Source of the DNA: Flavobacterium sp. LHD-85
GTDB taxonomy: Bacteria; Bacteroidota; Bacteroidia; Flavobacteriales; Flavobacteriaceae
Reading direction: 5' to 3'
Assembly (NCBI RefSeq): GCF_030929595.1
Contig: NZ_JAVFVR010000012.1
Location: 32,872-96,871, forward strand
DNA length: 64,000 nt
Of the stretch, positions 25,430 through 34,586 are shown piece by piece; the first letter of the stretch is position 1; each line of letters begins with the position of its first letter. The notes under the pieces were generated by a model, which worked only from the letters and a program-made list of their open reading frames with translations, ran no database searches and was not told the origin of the DNA. The translations under genes and the position numbers were made by a program.

Positions 25430-27043
25430 ATGAAAATCACAGCCGAAGCATTACGACAAAAAATAGGACAATTTTTCTTTCCAGCAGTATTCATCAACGA
25501 TACTGAAGAAAATATTCAAGAAACTGAACGCCTTATAAAAGAACATAATATTGGCGGACTGACCTTTTTTCACAGTCGCGCGAGCGCTGCAACCAATTAT
25601 GAAAGCAAGAAAAAAGTAGTTTTCAATGATGACAGCTATGAAAAAATCAAAGCTTTGATTGTTCGTTATCAAAAAGCAGCTTCTACTCCACTTCTTATTA
25701 GCATTGATGCAGAATGGGGATTGGCAATGCGTATCGAAAAAACACCTCAATATCCGTATGCGATTACGCTTGGTGCTTTACCAGAAAGCAAAGCAAACTT
25801 AGTTTACGAAGCTGGAAAACAAATTGGTTTAGATTTAAAAGCTGCTGGAATTCAGTATAATTTATCGCCTTTGGCAGATATTAATAATAATCCAAATAAT
25901 CCTGTTATCGGTTATCGTTCATTTGGTGAAAACAAAGAAAAAGTAGCCGATTTTTCAGTTGAATATTTAAAAGGAATGTCAGAAGTTGGCGTTCTAGGCT
26001 GTTTGAAACACTTCCCTGGACACGGAAATACCAATGTCGATTCGCATTTAGGATTGCCTGTTTTAAAAGAAACTTTAGAAGAACTATTAGAAAACGAATT
26101 ATATCCGTTCATTAAAGGAATTGAAAACAATGTCGATTCGATTATGATTGGACATTTGGCAGTTCCGAGTTTAAATGACGGAAAAGATACTTCAGCCACT
26201 TTATCAAAAGCTGTGATTCAGGATCTTTTGCGTGATAAATTAGGTTATGATGGTTTGGTAATTTCTGATGCGTTAAACATGCACAGCGTTTCTAAATTGT
26301 ATGAAACCAAAGGACAATTGGAATGGGAAGCTTTTAATGCTGGAAATGATGTTTTATGTTTCGCGGAAAATGTTCCAGAAGGAATTGAAGCGATTTACAA
26401 AAATGCTTCACCAGACCGTATTCTCGAAAGCTATAATAGAATCATGAAAGCCAAAGAAAAAGCTGGAATCCTTTCTGGAAATACTTCTGCTTTGGGCGGA
26501 TTAGATTTCGAAAAAACATCAAAAATAAATTTAGAAATTGCCCAAAATGCCATTACTAAAATTGTAGATAATTTAAGTGCTGAACTGGCTTTTGAAGCGC
26601 AGAAAAAAAATAAACTTGCCAAATTGAGTTTATATAAAAATACTGAAAATACATTTTTCGAAACTTTAAATACAAAACTTCCATCGCCAGAGTTTGCTTT
26701 TGAAAATCTAGAAGTTTCGGATATTTCATTAATCCAAAAAGAATTAGAAAATTTTGAAACGATTATAATTTCATTATTTGTTCCGAAAGCAAAACCACTA
26801 AATAATTTCGAAATTGATAACGAAGTTTTAGAACTGCTTTCTGAATTATTGCAAACTAAAAAGTGCATTGTTTTTGTTTTCGGAAATCCGTATGCATTGC
26901 CTTTAATTCCTAATCTGAAAAAAGCTTCAGGATTAATTCAGGCGTACCAAGATTTTGAAGAATTTCAAAAAACAGCGGGAGTTCAATTTTTAGAAAAAAA
27001 TAATTTCAATGGCGCTTTGCCAGTAAATATTGATATTCAGTAA
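25430..27043 (+). CDS. nagZ: Beta-N-acetylglucosaminidase, GH3 (NagZ-like)
   Basis: Glycoside hydrolase family 3 enzyme that removes GlcNAc from GlcNAc-anhydroMurNAc muropeptides; about 537 aa from the ATG at 25430. An upstream start inside the GNAT gene is less likely. The signature CLKHFPGHGNTNVDSH (catalytic His loop) and the nucleophile motif VISDALNMHSV are intact. It has no signal peptide, so it is cytoplasmic, matching its role after AmpG import. The ~200-residue C-terminal domain, absent from E. coli NagZ, is seen in longer GH3 homologues. Confidence 0.93.
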   Translation: MKITAEALRQKIGQFFFPAVFINDTEENIQETERLIKEHNIGGLTFFHSRASAATNYESKKKVVFNDDSYEKIKALIVRYQKAASTPLLISIDAEWGLAMRIEKTPQYPYAITLGALPESKANLVYEAGKQIGLDLKAAGIQYNLSPLADINNNPNNPVIGYRSFGENKEKVADFSVEYLKGMSEVGVLGCLKHFPGHGNTNVDSHLGLPVLKETLEELLENELYPFIKGIENNVDSIMIGHLAVPSLNDGKDTSATLSKAVIQDLLRDKLGYDGLVISDALNMHSVSKLYETKGQLEWEAFNAGNDVLCFAENVPEGIEAIYKNASPDRILESYNRIMKAKEKAGILSGNTSALGGLDFEKTSKINLEIAQNAITKIVDNLSAELAFEAQKKNKLAKLSLYKNTENTFFETLNTKLPSPEFAFENLEVSDISLIQKELENFETIIISLFVPKAKPLNNFEIDNEVLELLSELLQTKKCIVFVFGNPYALPLIPNLKKASGLIQAYQDFEEFQKTAGVQFLEKNNFNGALPVNIDIQ

Positions 27044-27101
27044 ATTACAATAACAAATAGTCAAAATTTATCAACTTATAAATTTTTATAATCACATCTT
27101 A

Positions 27102-27133
27102 TTGTAACTAGCTGTACTTATGCCCTACTTTTG
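27102..27133 (+). promoter_or_regulatory. Promoter of the peroxiredoxin gene
   Basis: TTG -33-like element at 27102-27104 and -7 box TACTTTTG at 27126-27133, a full match to TAnnTTTG with 21-bp spacing, 33 bp before the start codon. Confidence 0.7.
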
Positions 27134-27166
27134 CAGCAAATAAATATTAAACGTAAAACGAAAATT

Positions 27167-27805
27167 ATGTCTTTAGTAGGAAAAAAATTCCCAAGTATTG
27201 CAGTAGATGCTATCTCAGAAATGGGTGACAATTTAAAAATCAACATTTTTGAAGAAGCAGTAAACAACAACAAAAAAGTATTATTGTTTTGGTACCCAAA
27301 AGATTTCACTTTTGTTTGCCCAACTGAATTACACGCCTTTCAAGCTGCATTACCAGAATTTGAAAAAAGAAATACTATCGTAATTGGTGCTTCTTGTGAT
27401 ACAAACGAAGTTCACTTTGCTTGGTTAAATACTCCAAAAAACAATGGTGGAATCGAAGGTGTTACTTACCCAATCTTAGCAGATACAAACCGTAACTTAG
27501 CTAACATTCTAGGTATTCTTGATATCGAATCTACAAGCTACAGCGAAGATACTGACTCAGTTATCATCGAAGGTTCTAACGTAACTTACAGAGCTACTTA
27601 CCTAATTGACGAAACTGGAAAAATCTTCCACGAAAGCGTAAACGATATGCCATTAGGACGTAACGTAAACGAATACTTAAGAATGGTTGACGCTTACACT
27701 CACATCCAAACTAAAGGTGAAGTTTGTCCTGCAAACTGGGAAGCTGGTAAAGAAGCTATGTCTGCTGACAGAATCAGTACTGCTGAATACTTAAGCGCTA
27801 ACTAA
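27167..27805 (+). CDS. 2-Cys peroxiredoxin (AhpC/Prx1 type)
   Basis: Thiol peroxidase of about 212 aa from the ATG at 27167. Peroxidatic Cys51 sits in FTFVCPTELHAF and resolving Cys187 in GEVCPANW. It reduces H2O2 and alkyl hydroperoxides in the cytosol, using thioredoxin or AhpF. A thioredoxin-fold gene follows at 28029 and may be the electron donor. A strong promoter box and ATG-proximal A-rich leader suggest high expression. Confidence 0.95.
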   Translation: MSLVGKKFPSIAVDAISEMGDNLKINIFEEAVNNNKKVLLFWYPKDFTFVCPTELHAFQAALPEFEKRNTIVIGASCDTNEVHFAWLNTPKNNGGIEGVTYPILADTNRNLANILGILDIESTSYSEDTDSVIIEGSNVTYRATYLIDETGKIFHESVNDMPLGRNVNEYLRMVDAYTHIQTKGEVCPANWEAGKEAMSADRISTAEYLSAN

Positions 27806-27890
27806 GCTGCTAAGATACTAAGGTTCTAGGTTGCTAAGTTTTTTAGCATAACTTTTGAATCTTACATACAATTCTACAATAAGAAGTCAA

Positions 27891-27925
27891 GAGATTCTAA
27901 GATTAAACTTAGATCTTAGAATCTC
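27891..27925. repeat. Hairpin GAGATTCTAAGAT / ATCTTAGAATCTC
   Basis: Perfect 13-bp stem in the 223-bp gap between the peroxiredoxin and thioredoxin genes. It lies among 'ctaagattctaag' intergenic repeats and could attenuate read-through. Confidence 0.6.
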
Positions 27926-28028
27926 AACGACTTAAAAAAAATCAAATAAATCCACACAAAGTTATTCGGTTCGAGAGCAGACTTAGCATCTTAGAACCTT
28001 AGCAACTTAGTGTCTAAAAAATAAAATT

Positions 28029-28337
28029 ATGTTAATCGACTTAAACGAAGATACGTTAGCAGATTTAGTTGCTAAAAACGAAAAAGTAGTAGTACAATAT
28101 TCAGCTTCATGGTGTGGAAATTGCCGTATTATGAAACCAAAATTCAAAAAATTAGCAACAGAAAATGAAGCTATCACTTTTGTTTTGGTTGATGCAGAAA
28201 ACTCTCCTGAATCAAGAAAATTAGCTAATGTGAGCAACTTGCCAACATTTGCAACTTTCGTAAACGGACAATTAGTTGGTGAAACGCAAACTAACAAACA
28301 AGAAGTATTAATTGACTTAGTAAACGCTATTGTTTAA
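28029..28337 (+). CDS. Thioredoxin-family protein
   Basis: A 102-aa cytosolic thioredoxin fold with active site W28-C29-G30-N31-C32 (WCGNC rather than the classical WCGPC), preceded by VVQYSASW and followed by the cis-proline region LPTFATFV. It is probably the reductant for the upstream peroxiredoxin or a general disulfide reductase. Confidence 0.93.
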   Translation: MLIDLNEDTLADLVAKNEKVVVQYSASWCGNCRIMKPKFKKLATENEAITFVLVDAENSPESRKLANVSNLPTFATFVNGQLVGETQTNKQEVLIDLVNAIV

Positions 28338-28403
28338 TTGGTTATTTGTTTATTCGTTTAATCGATTAAACAAAAAAACGATTTAACGCTTAAACAAAAA
28401 ATT

Positions 28404-28661
28404 ATGAAATTACCAGTAATAAAGCATTTAACGCAATTCATCGAAGAAAACGATCAGGATTATATCATTGAAACAATCGAAGTTCTAGAAGCGATGACCG
28501 AAATTCCTTCTCTTAAAGATGAAGAATTGGACGTAATCGGTGAATTGATTTCCAATATGTATGGTGCCCTTGAAGTTCAGAAATTAGTTGCTCAAGGAAC
28601 TGATAAAAAAGAAGCTCTAAATACGTTCATGAAACGTGTGTTAGGCTCAATCGATAAGTAA
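28404..28661 (+). CDS. Small conserved Bacteroidota protein (DUF6952-like)
   Basis: An 85-aa acidic helical protein without Cys pairs or membrane segments. It sits downstream of peroxiredoxin and thioredoxin genes, as I recall for a small conserved Bacteroidota family (DUF6952; not certain). Function unknown; linkage suggests an oxidative-stress accessory role. Confidence 0.7.
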   Translation: MKLPVIKHLTQFIEENDQDYIIETIEVLEAMTEIPSLKDEELDVIGELISNMYGALEVQKLVAQGTDKKEALNTFMKRVLGSIDK

Positions 28662-28702
28662 ATCGATCCCCTCCCAAGAATAAATAAAAAAACAAAGCTG
28701 AG

Positions 28703-28733
28703 AAAGCGTTTCTAATTGGAGACGCTTTTTTTA
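28703..28733 (+). terminator. Intrinsic terminator
   Basis: Stem AAAGCGTTTC / GAGACGCTTT (one G-T pair) followed by a T-run, 40 bp after the small DUF gene. Confidence 0.75.
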
Positions 28734-28781
28734 GTTTACAGTGTTCAGCTGCAGTATTCAGTCACAGTTTTACGAAATCTT

Positions 28782-28886
28782 TGTCAGGCTGAGCGGAGTC
28801 GAAGCCCACATGAGTAGCTTCCCATTTTATATTGATAATCTTTGATGATTTGCTATGCGTGGGCTTCGACTCCGCTCAGCCTGACA
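28782..28886. repeat. Long perfect inverted repeat (REP-like pair)
   Basis: Two perfect 28-bp arms (28782-28809 and 28859-28886; TGTCAGGCTGAGCGGAGTCG...) with a 49-bp loop. It shares a core with the single arm at 6174-6197. The rest of the 396-bp gap 28662-29057 has a terminator and the tpx promoter, and no gene. Confidence 0.85.
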
Positions 28887-29023
28887 TACACAATAAATCC
28901 AAAATTTACCATCTAAAATCTAAAATTATTTAGATAAATTCGTGAATTCGTGGCTATCCAAAAACGATCCTTAATCTCTCCTTAAACCCTTAACAAATAC
29001 TTTTAGATTAAAATATTAATCCT

Positions 29024-29031
29024 TACTTTTG
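29024..29031 (+). promoter_or_regulatory. -7 box of tpx
   Basis: TACTTTTG, a full match to TAnnTTTG, 26 bp upstream of the tpx start codon. The -33 element is degenerate. Confidence 0.6.
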
Positions 29032-29057
29032 AGCCTCATTAATTTTAAACAAAAATC

Positions 29058-29555
29058 ATGGCATCTATCACATTAGGAGGAAATCCAGTTCATACATCAG
29101 GCGAATTACCAGCAGTTGGATCGCAATTAGCTGACTTTAAATTAGTACAAAACGATTTATCTGTTGCTTCACTAAGCACTTTCGCTGGTAAAAAATTAGT
29201 TTTAAATATCTTCCCAAGTGTTGATACGGGAACTTGCGCAACATCTGTTAGAACTTTCAATGCAAGTGCAAGCGGATTGGAAAACACTACTGTTTTATGT
29301 ATTTCTAGAGATTTACCTTTTGCTCAAAAACGTTTCTGCGGTGCTGAAGGTTTAGAAAATGTGGTAAACTTATCAGATTTTCAAACTGGTGCTTTTGGTA
29401 AAGCAAACGGTTTAGAAATTGTTGACGGGCCATTAGCAGGTTTACACTCAAGAGCAATCATTGTTGTTGATGCCAGCGGAAAAATCGTTCACACAGAACA
29501 AGTTGCAGAAATTGCAAACGAACCAAATTACGAAGCAGCTTTAGCAGCACTATAA
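29058..29555 (+). CDS. tpx: Thiol peroxidase
   Basis: Atypical 2-Cys peroxiredoxin, 165 aa, the usual length. Peroxidatic Cys60 is in SVDTGTCATSVRTF, and resolving Cys94 is in AQKRFCGAEG. It prefers alkyl and lipid hydroperoxides and uses thioredoxin. It starts a run of genes on the same strand that continues into dgkA with a 13-bp gap. Confidence 0.96.
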   Translation: MASITLGGNPVHTSGELPAVGSQLADFKLVQNDLSVASLSTFAGKKLVLNIFPSVDTGTCATSVRTFNASASGLENTTVLCISRDLPFAQKRFCGAEGLENVVNLSDFQTGAFGKANGLEIVDGPLAGLHSRAIIVVDASGKIVHTEQVAEIANEPNYEAALAAL

Positions 29556-29568
29556 TATTTTCCAATAA

Positions 29569-29943
29569 ATGGAGTTTCAAAAAGATAATACATTTGTTAC
29601 AGGCCGTTTAAAAAGCATGACTTATGCTTTTAACGGCGCTGTAAAATTAATTAAAACAGAACACAGCATTATGGTCCAATTTTCATTGGGAATCGTAATG
29701 ACTATTTTAGGTTTTTATTTTCATATTACGCAAACTGAATGGCTTTGTCAAACTCTGGCAATCGGTTTGGTTTTAGCAATCGAGGGGTTAAATACAGCAG
29801 TTGAAAAAATTGCCGATTTTATCCATCCTGATTACAGCAAGCGAATCGGATTTATTAAAGATATTGCTGCAGGGGCAGTATTTTTTGCTGCAATGACTGC
29901 AATAGCAATAGGCTTGATTATTTATATTCCAAAATTTATTTAG
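29569..29943 (+). CDS. dgkA: Diacylglycerol kinase / undecaprenol kinase family
   Basis: A 124-aa integral membrane kinase with three helices. The family signature EGLNTAVEKIADF is at residues 72-84, with the catalytic Glu and metal-binding residues conserved. It phosphorylates diacylglycerol or undecaprenol in the inner membrane. The gaps to tpx (13 bp) and ftsK (18 bp) suggest one transcript. Confidence 0.92.
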   Translation: MEFQKDNTFVTGRLKSMTYAFNGAVKLIKTEHSIMVQFSLGIVMTILGFYFHITQTEWLCQTLAIGLVLAIEGLNTAVEKIADFIHPDYSKRIGFIKDIAAGAVFFAAMTAIAIGLIIYIPKFI

Positions 29944-29961
29944 GCAAAGGAAAACGCAAGA

Positions 29962-32421
29962 ATGGCAAAAAATAAAAAAGAAACTGTAGATAAAAAAAAC
30001 GACAAACAAGAAGGGAATAAAAGATCATTTAAGATATCCAAACAGCAAAAATTTGTTCTAGGATGTCTTTTGGTTCTTTTTTCTATTGCCCTATTAGTCG
30101 CATTTATTTCTTTTTATGTTAATGGACAATGGCAAAACGACCAAAGTGTTGTAAACCAACTTGGAGATCGCACTGAAGTTGCTGAGAACTGGCTCGGTAA
30201 ATTCGGAGCTTTTCTTGCCGATTTAATTATTTACAGAGGCTTCGGACTTGCTTCTTTCATTTTCGTGCGTTTATTTTTCCTTACCGGAATGTTTTTAGCA
30301 TTAGAGCTTTCAACTCAAAAACTAAAAAACACTTGGTTCTGGGATATTTTTGCCATTATTATCGTTTCTGTATTATTTGGTTTCTTTGCTACTTCTGCCC
30401 CAGAATTAGGAGGAACGATCGGTTACGAATTAAATTTATTCCTTCAAGATTATATCGGAAAAACAGGTACGTTGCTTACACTGCTTTTCGGTTTGATTGT
30501 CTATCTGATTTTCAAAATCAAATTATCTCCAGAAAAAATCCAATCGTATTTTGATTCTACTAAAAAAGAATTCAAATCAGAATTAGACACTTTAAAACCA
30601 GCTGTAAATCAGCCTGAAAGCGCTTATAATTTAGAAGAATTTGCTATTGTAGAAGAAAAACAGGAAGAAGATGATCCTGAATTGGACAATATCCATATCA
30701 AGACTGTTGATACTCAGTTTGAACTTAACAAAGAAGCTTTAAAACCAACTATATCTCATTCATCTGAAATTGAATTAAATCCAGTTCTAAAGCCAATTAC
30801 ACCAAAACAAGAATTGCCATTAGTTTCTCCCGATGAAGCTTTCGTAATAGAAAAAGCGGAAGAGGAAGATATTATTGAAGAAAACTTAGCTTCCCGCTTA
30901 GTTGCCGATTTCGGATTATTTGATCCAACTTTGGATTTATCCAATTACAAATTCCCAACCATCGATTTATTAAAAGAATATTCGACTGGAGGAATTACAA
31001 TCAATCAGGAAGAATTAGAAGAAAATAAAAACAGGATTGTAGATACACTTCGTAACTACAAAATTGAAATTGCACAAATTAAAGCAACCGTTGGACCATC
31101 GGTTACTTTATATGAAATTGTGCCTGAAGCAGGAATCAGAATTTCTAAAATTAAGAGTTTAGAAGATGACATCGCTTTATCATTATCAGCACTAGGAATT
31201 CGTATTATTGCGCCAATTCCAGGAAAAGGTACTATCGGTATTGAGGTTCCGAACAAAAACCCAACTATGGTTTCCATGAAGAGCGTTATCGGAGCTGCAA
31301 AGTTCCAAGAAGCAGAAATGGAATTGCCTATTGCATTAGGAAAAACCATCTCAAACGAAACTTTTGTTGTCGACCTTGCCAAAATGCCTCACTTATTGAT
31401 GGCTGGAGCAACTGGACAAGGAAAATCGGTTGGATTAAATGCGGTTTTAACTTCATTGTTATACAAAAAACATCCAGCAGAAGTAAAATTTGTTTTGGTC
31501 GATCCGAAAAAAGTAGAGCTTACACTTTTCAATAAAATTGAAAGACATTACTTAGCCAAACTTCCTGATACAGAAGATGCTATTATTACCGATAATGCAA
31601 AAGTTGTCAATACATTAAACTCACTTTGTACCGAAATGGACAATCGTTATTCTTTACTAAAAGATGCGATGGTTCGTAATATTAAAGAATACAACGACAA
31701 ATTCAAGTCTAGAAAATTAAATCCAGAAGCTGGCCACCGATTCTTACCCTACATTGTTTTGGTTGTCGATGAGTTTGCCGATTTGATTATGACTGCAGGA
31801 AAAGAAGTCGAAGTTCCTATTGCGCGTTTGGCTCAATTAGCCCGTGCTATTGGTATTCACTTAATTATTGCAACGCAAAGACCTTCTGTAAACGTTATTA
31901 CAGGTTTAATCAAAGCCAATTTCCCTGCTAGAATTGCATTTAGAGTAACTTCTAAAATTGACTCTAGAACTATTTTGGACACACAAGGAGCCGATCAGCT
32001 TATTGGACGCGGGGATTTATTGTACACCAACGGAAACGACGTAATTCGTGTACAGTGTGCTTTTATTGACACTCCAGAGGTTGAAAAAATTACAGATTTT
32101 ATCGGCGGACAAAAAGCATACGCTACAGCTTATTTACTTCCAGAGTTTGTTGGAGAAGAAAGTGGCATTAATCTTGATATAGATATTTCCGAAAGAGATA
32201 CTTTATTTAGAGAAGCGGCAGAGATAATTGTCAACGCACAGCAGGGTTCTGCTTCTTTATTGCAACGAAAATTAAAATTAGGATACAACAGAGCGGGTCG
32301 TTTGATCGATCAACTTGAGGCAGCAGGTATTGTTGGTCCGTTTGAAGGCAGTAAAGCACGCAGTGTAAACATCTTAGATTTAAATGCTCTTGATCAATTT
32401 TTTAATAATGAACAAAATTAA
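29962..32421 (+). CDS. ftsK: DNA translocase FtsK
   Basis: Septal DNA pump of 819 aa that moves chromosome ends and activates dif recombination. There are four N-terminal membrane helices (about 30-190), an acidic linker (about 200-330), and a RecA-like motor with Walker A GATGQGKS (~481) and Walker B IVLVVDEFADL (~598). The winged-helix gamma domain at the C-terminus (about 755-819, ASLLQRKLKLGYNRAGRLIDQLEAAGI) reads KOPS-like sequences. The linker is short, as in Bacteroidota. Confidence 0.96.
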   Translation: MAKNKKETVDKKNDKQEGNKRSFKISKQQKFVLGCLLVLFSIALLVAFISFYVNGQWQNDQSVVNQLGDRTEVAENWLGKFGAFLADLIIYRGFGLASFIFVRLFFLTGMFLALELSTQKLKNTWFWDIFAIIIVSVLFGFFATSAPELGGTIGYELNLFLQDYIGKTGTLLTLLFGLIVYLIFKIKLSPEKIQSYFDSTKKEFKSELDTLKPAVNQPESAYNLEEFAIVEEKQEEDDPELDNIHIKTVDTQFELNKEALKPTISHSSEIELNPVLKPITPKQELPLVSPDEAFVIEKAEEEDIIEENLASRLVADFGLFDPTLDLSNYKFPTIDLLKEYSTGGITINQEELEENKNRIVDTLRNYKIEIAQIKATVGPSVTLYEIVPEAGIRISKIKSLEDDIALSLSALGIRIIAPIPGKGTIGIEVPNKNPTMVSMKSVIGAAKFQEAEMELPIALGKTISNETFVVDLAKMPHLLMAGATGQGKSVGLNAVLTSLLYKKHPAEVKFVLVDPKKVELTLFNKIERHYLAKLPDTEDAIITDNAKVVNTLNSLCTEMDNRYSLLKDAMVRNIKEYNDKFKSRKLNPEAGHRFLPYIVLVVDEFADLIMTAGKEVEVPIARLAQLARAIGIHLIIATQRPSVNVITGLIKANFPARIAFRVTSKIDSRTILDTQGADQLIGRGDLLYTNGNDVIRVQCAFIDTPEVEKITDFIGGQKAYATAYLLPEFVGEESGINLDIDISERDTLFREAAEIIVNAQQGSASLLQRKLKLGYNRAGRLIDQLEAAGIVGPFEGSKARSVNILDLNALDQFFNNEQN

Positions 32422-32428
32422 TCCAATC

Positions 32429-33121
32429 ATGAAAGCAAAAATTCAAGAAATCAACAACAATTCTATCACAAACATGACTAAAAAGTGTTTCCAAATGGCA
32501 ATTATTTTGCTTTTGAGCTTCACTTCTATTCAAGCTCAAGATAAAAAAGCGAAAGATTTATTGAACGAAGTAACTTCTAAAATTAAAAGCTACGACAATA
32601 TTGTTATCGATTTTAAATATTCTTTGAATAATGCCAAAGAAAACATCAATCAAGACAGTAAAGGAAACGTAACAATGAAAGGAAATCAATATGTTTTGAA
32701 TTTCATGGGCGTTACCAAAATCTTTGACGGTCAGAAAACTTACACTATCGTTCCTGAAGACGAAGAAGTTACTATTTCTAAAGTAAATGAGAAAGATGAT
32801 AACGCAATCACTCCTTCGAAAATGCTTACTTTCTTCAATTCTGGCTATAAATACAACATGGACATTGTTCAGAATGTAAAGGGAAGAAAAATTCAATACA
32901 TCAAATTAGTTCCAACTAGCGGAAAAGACCAAAGAAAAGAAATTTTGTTAGGGGTTGACGTTCAGACAAAACACATCTACAATTTGATTGAAACTGGAAA
33001 AAACGGAACAAAAACAACTTTAACCGTTAATTCTTTTAAAACCAATCAGCCATTATCAAAAAATCAATTTACCTTTGTAGCGAGTAAATACCCGAAATAC
33101 TACATCAATAAATTAGATTAA
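32429..33121 (+). CDS. LolA-like outer-membrane lipoprotein carrier
   Basis: Periplasmic protein of about 230 aa from the ATG at 32429. An alternative ATG at 32474 would give a cleaner signal peptide (TKKCFQMAIILLLSFTSIQAQ). The mature part has the LolA/LppX half-barrel pattern (KAKDLLNEVTSKIKSYDNIVIDFKY, GVTKIFDGQKTYTIVPEDEEVTIS). It probably carries lipoproteins to the outer membrane. It lies 8 bp after ftsK, as in other Flavobacteria. Confidence 0.85.
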   Translation: MKAKIQEINNNSITNMTKKCFQMAIILLLSFTSIQAQDKKAKDLLNEVTSKIKSYDNIVIDFKYSLNNAKENINQDSKGNVTMKGNQYVLNFMGVTKIFDGQKTYTIVPEDEEVTISKVNEKDDNAITPSKMLTFFNSGYKYNMDIVQNVKGRKIQYIKLVPTSGKDQRKEILLGVDVQTKHIYNLIETGKNGTKTTLTVNSFKTNQPLSKNQFTFVASKYPKYYINKLD

Positions 33122-33129
33122 TCAGAAGG

Positions 33130-34584
33130 TTGAAAATTCTAGACAAATACTTATTAAAAACATTCTTACTTACATTTACCACGGTATTTGTAATCTTATT
33201 TTTCATATTCATACTGCAAACAGTATGGCTATTTATTTCAGAACTAGCAGGTAAAGATCTCGACTTAATATTGGTCGTGAAATTCCTGCTTTTTTCTATG
33301 CCCCGAATTATTCCGCTGGTTTTACCGCTTTCGGTTTTACTAGCATCTATTATGACTTTCGGAAATCTAGCAGAAAATTACGAGTTCGCCGCCATGAAAT
33401 CGTCTGGAATCTCACTGCAAAGAGCAATGAGAGTACTGATTATTTTTATTTTCGTTTTGAGTATTGTTGCCTTTTGGTTTGCAAACAACGTTATTCCGTA
33501 TGCCGAATATAAGTTTGTCAACTTTAGAAAAAACATTGCTCAAGCCAAACCAGCGATGGCTATTGCTGAAGGTCAGTTTAACGATGTTGGCACATACAAC
33601 ATTAAAGTAAACAAGAAAACGGGCGAAAACGGCAATCACCTGACTGGCGTAACAATTCACGAGAAAGCGAATAATATGGGTGAAAATAAAACCGTAATTA
33701 AAGCTAAAACTGGTGAACTAGTTAGTAACGAAAAATCTAGCATTTTAAAGCTAGTTTTGAATGATGGTTATTACTATCAAGACGTTACTCCTAAAAAATA
33801 TGAAGATCGTGCGAAAATGCCTTTTATAAAAGGAAAATTTAAAACGCAGATTATCAACATCGATTTATCTGAACTAAACAAAGTTGACGACAGTAAAGAA
33901 AGCATTGCTGGAACAAATGCCATGCTAAATGTTAACGAATTGCGCTATACATTAGATTCTTTGAGCAAAAATCTAGATAACGAAATTGTTTCTTTCTCTG
34001 AAAATATCAATCAGCGCGTTGGATTTAAAAAGTTCTTTTCTGATTCAAAAAAAGACATCAAGAAGAAACCGCTTCCAAATGATCTTTTATCTATCTATTC
34101 TAACAAAGATAAAGTAGATATTTTAAAAATGGCTGGCAGCAATATTACCAGTAACATTTACTCGATCGAGACCACCCAGAAAGACTTAAAAGATAAACAA
34201 CGAGACATCAACAAACACCTGACTGCATTGTACGAGAAATTTGTTATTGCATTTGCTTGTTTCTTAATGTTCTTTATTGGAGCTCCACTTGGGGCTATTA
34301 TTAGAAAAGGAGGACTTGGACTTCCTATTGTATTTGCCGTTTTAATTTTCATTACTTTCCATTTCATCAATACATTCGGAAAAAGGCTATCTCAAGAAGG
34401 CGGTATGACCCCGTTTATGGGTTCATGGATGTCGTCTTTTATCCTATCGCCTCTTGCAGTTTTATTGACTTATCGCGCCACAAACGATAATGGATTAATT
34501 AATTTTGATGCGATTACAACTCCAATTTCACAACTATTTCAGAAAATCTCTGAGCGGTTTTTACCTGCTCAAAAGCAAAAATAA
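33130..34584 (+). CDS. LptF/LptG-family permease
   Basis: Inner-membrane subunit of the LptBFG lipopolysaccharide extractor (YjgP/YjgQ family), 484 aa. Six membrane helices in two groups of three (about 10-120 and 380-465) flank a periplasmic beta-jellyroll. It begins with KILDKYLLKTFLLTF, the usual family N-terminus, from a TTG codon at 33130. It is probably co-transcribed with the lolA-like gene 8 bp upstream; both act in outer-membrane assembly. Confidence 0.9.
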   Translation: MKILDKYLLKTFLLTFTTVFVILFFIFILQTVWLFISELAGKDLDLILVVKFLLFSMPRIIPLVLPLSVLLASIMTFGNLAENYEFAAMKSSGISLQRAMRVLIIFIFVLSIVAFWFANNVIPYAEYKFVNFRKNIAQAKPAMAIAEGQFNDVGTYNIKVNKKTGENGNHLTGVTIHEKANNMGENKTVIKAKTGELVSNEKSSILKLVLNDGYYYQDVTPKKYEDRAKMPFIKGKFKTQIINIDLSELNKVDDSKESIAGTNAMLNVNELRYTLDSLSKNLDNEIVSFSENINQRVGFKKFFSDSKKDIKKKPLPNDLLSIYSNKDKVDILKMAGSNITSNIYSIETTQKDLKDKQRDINKHLTALYEKFVIAFACFLMFFIGAPLGAIIRKGGLGLPIVFAVLIFITFHFINTFGKRLSQEGGMTPFMGSWMSSFILSPLAVLLTYRATNDNGLINFDAITTPISQLFQKISERFLPAQKQK

Positions 34585-34586
34585 CT

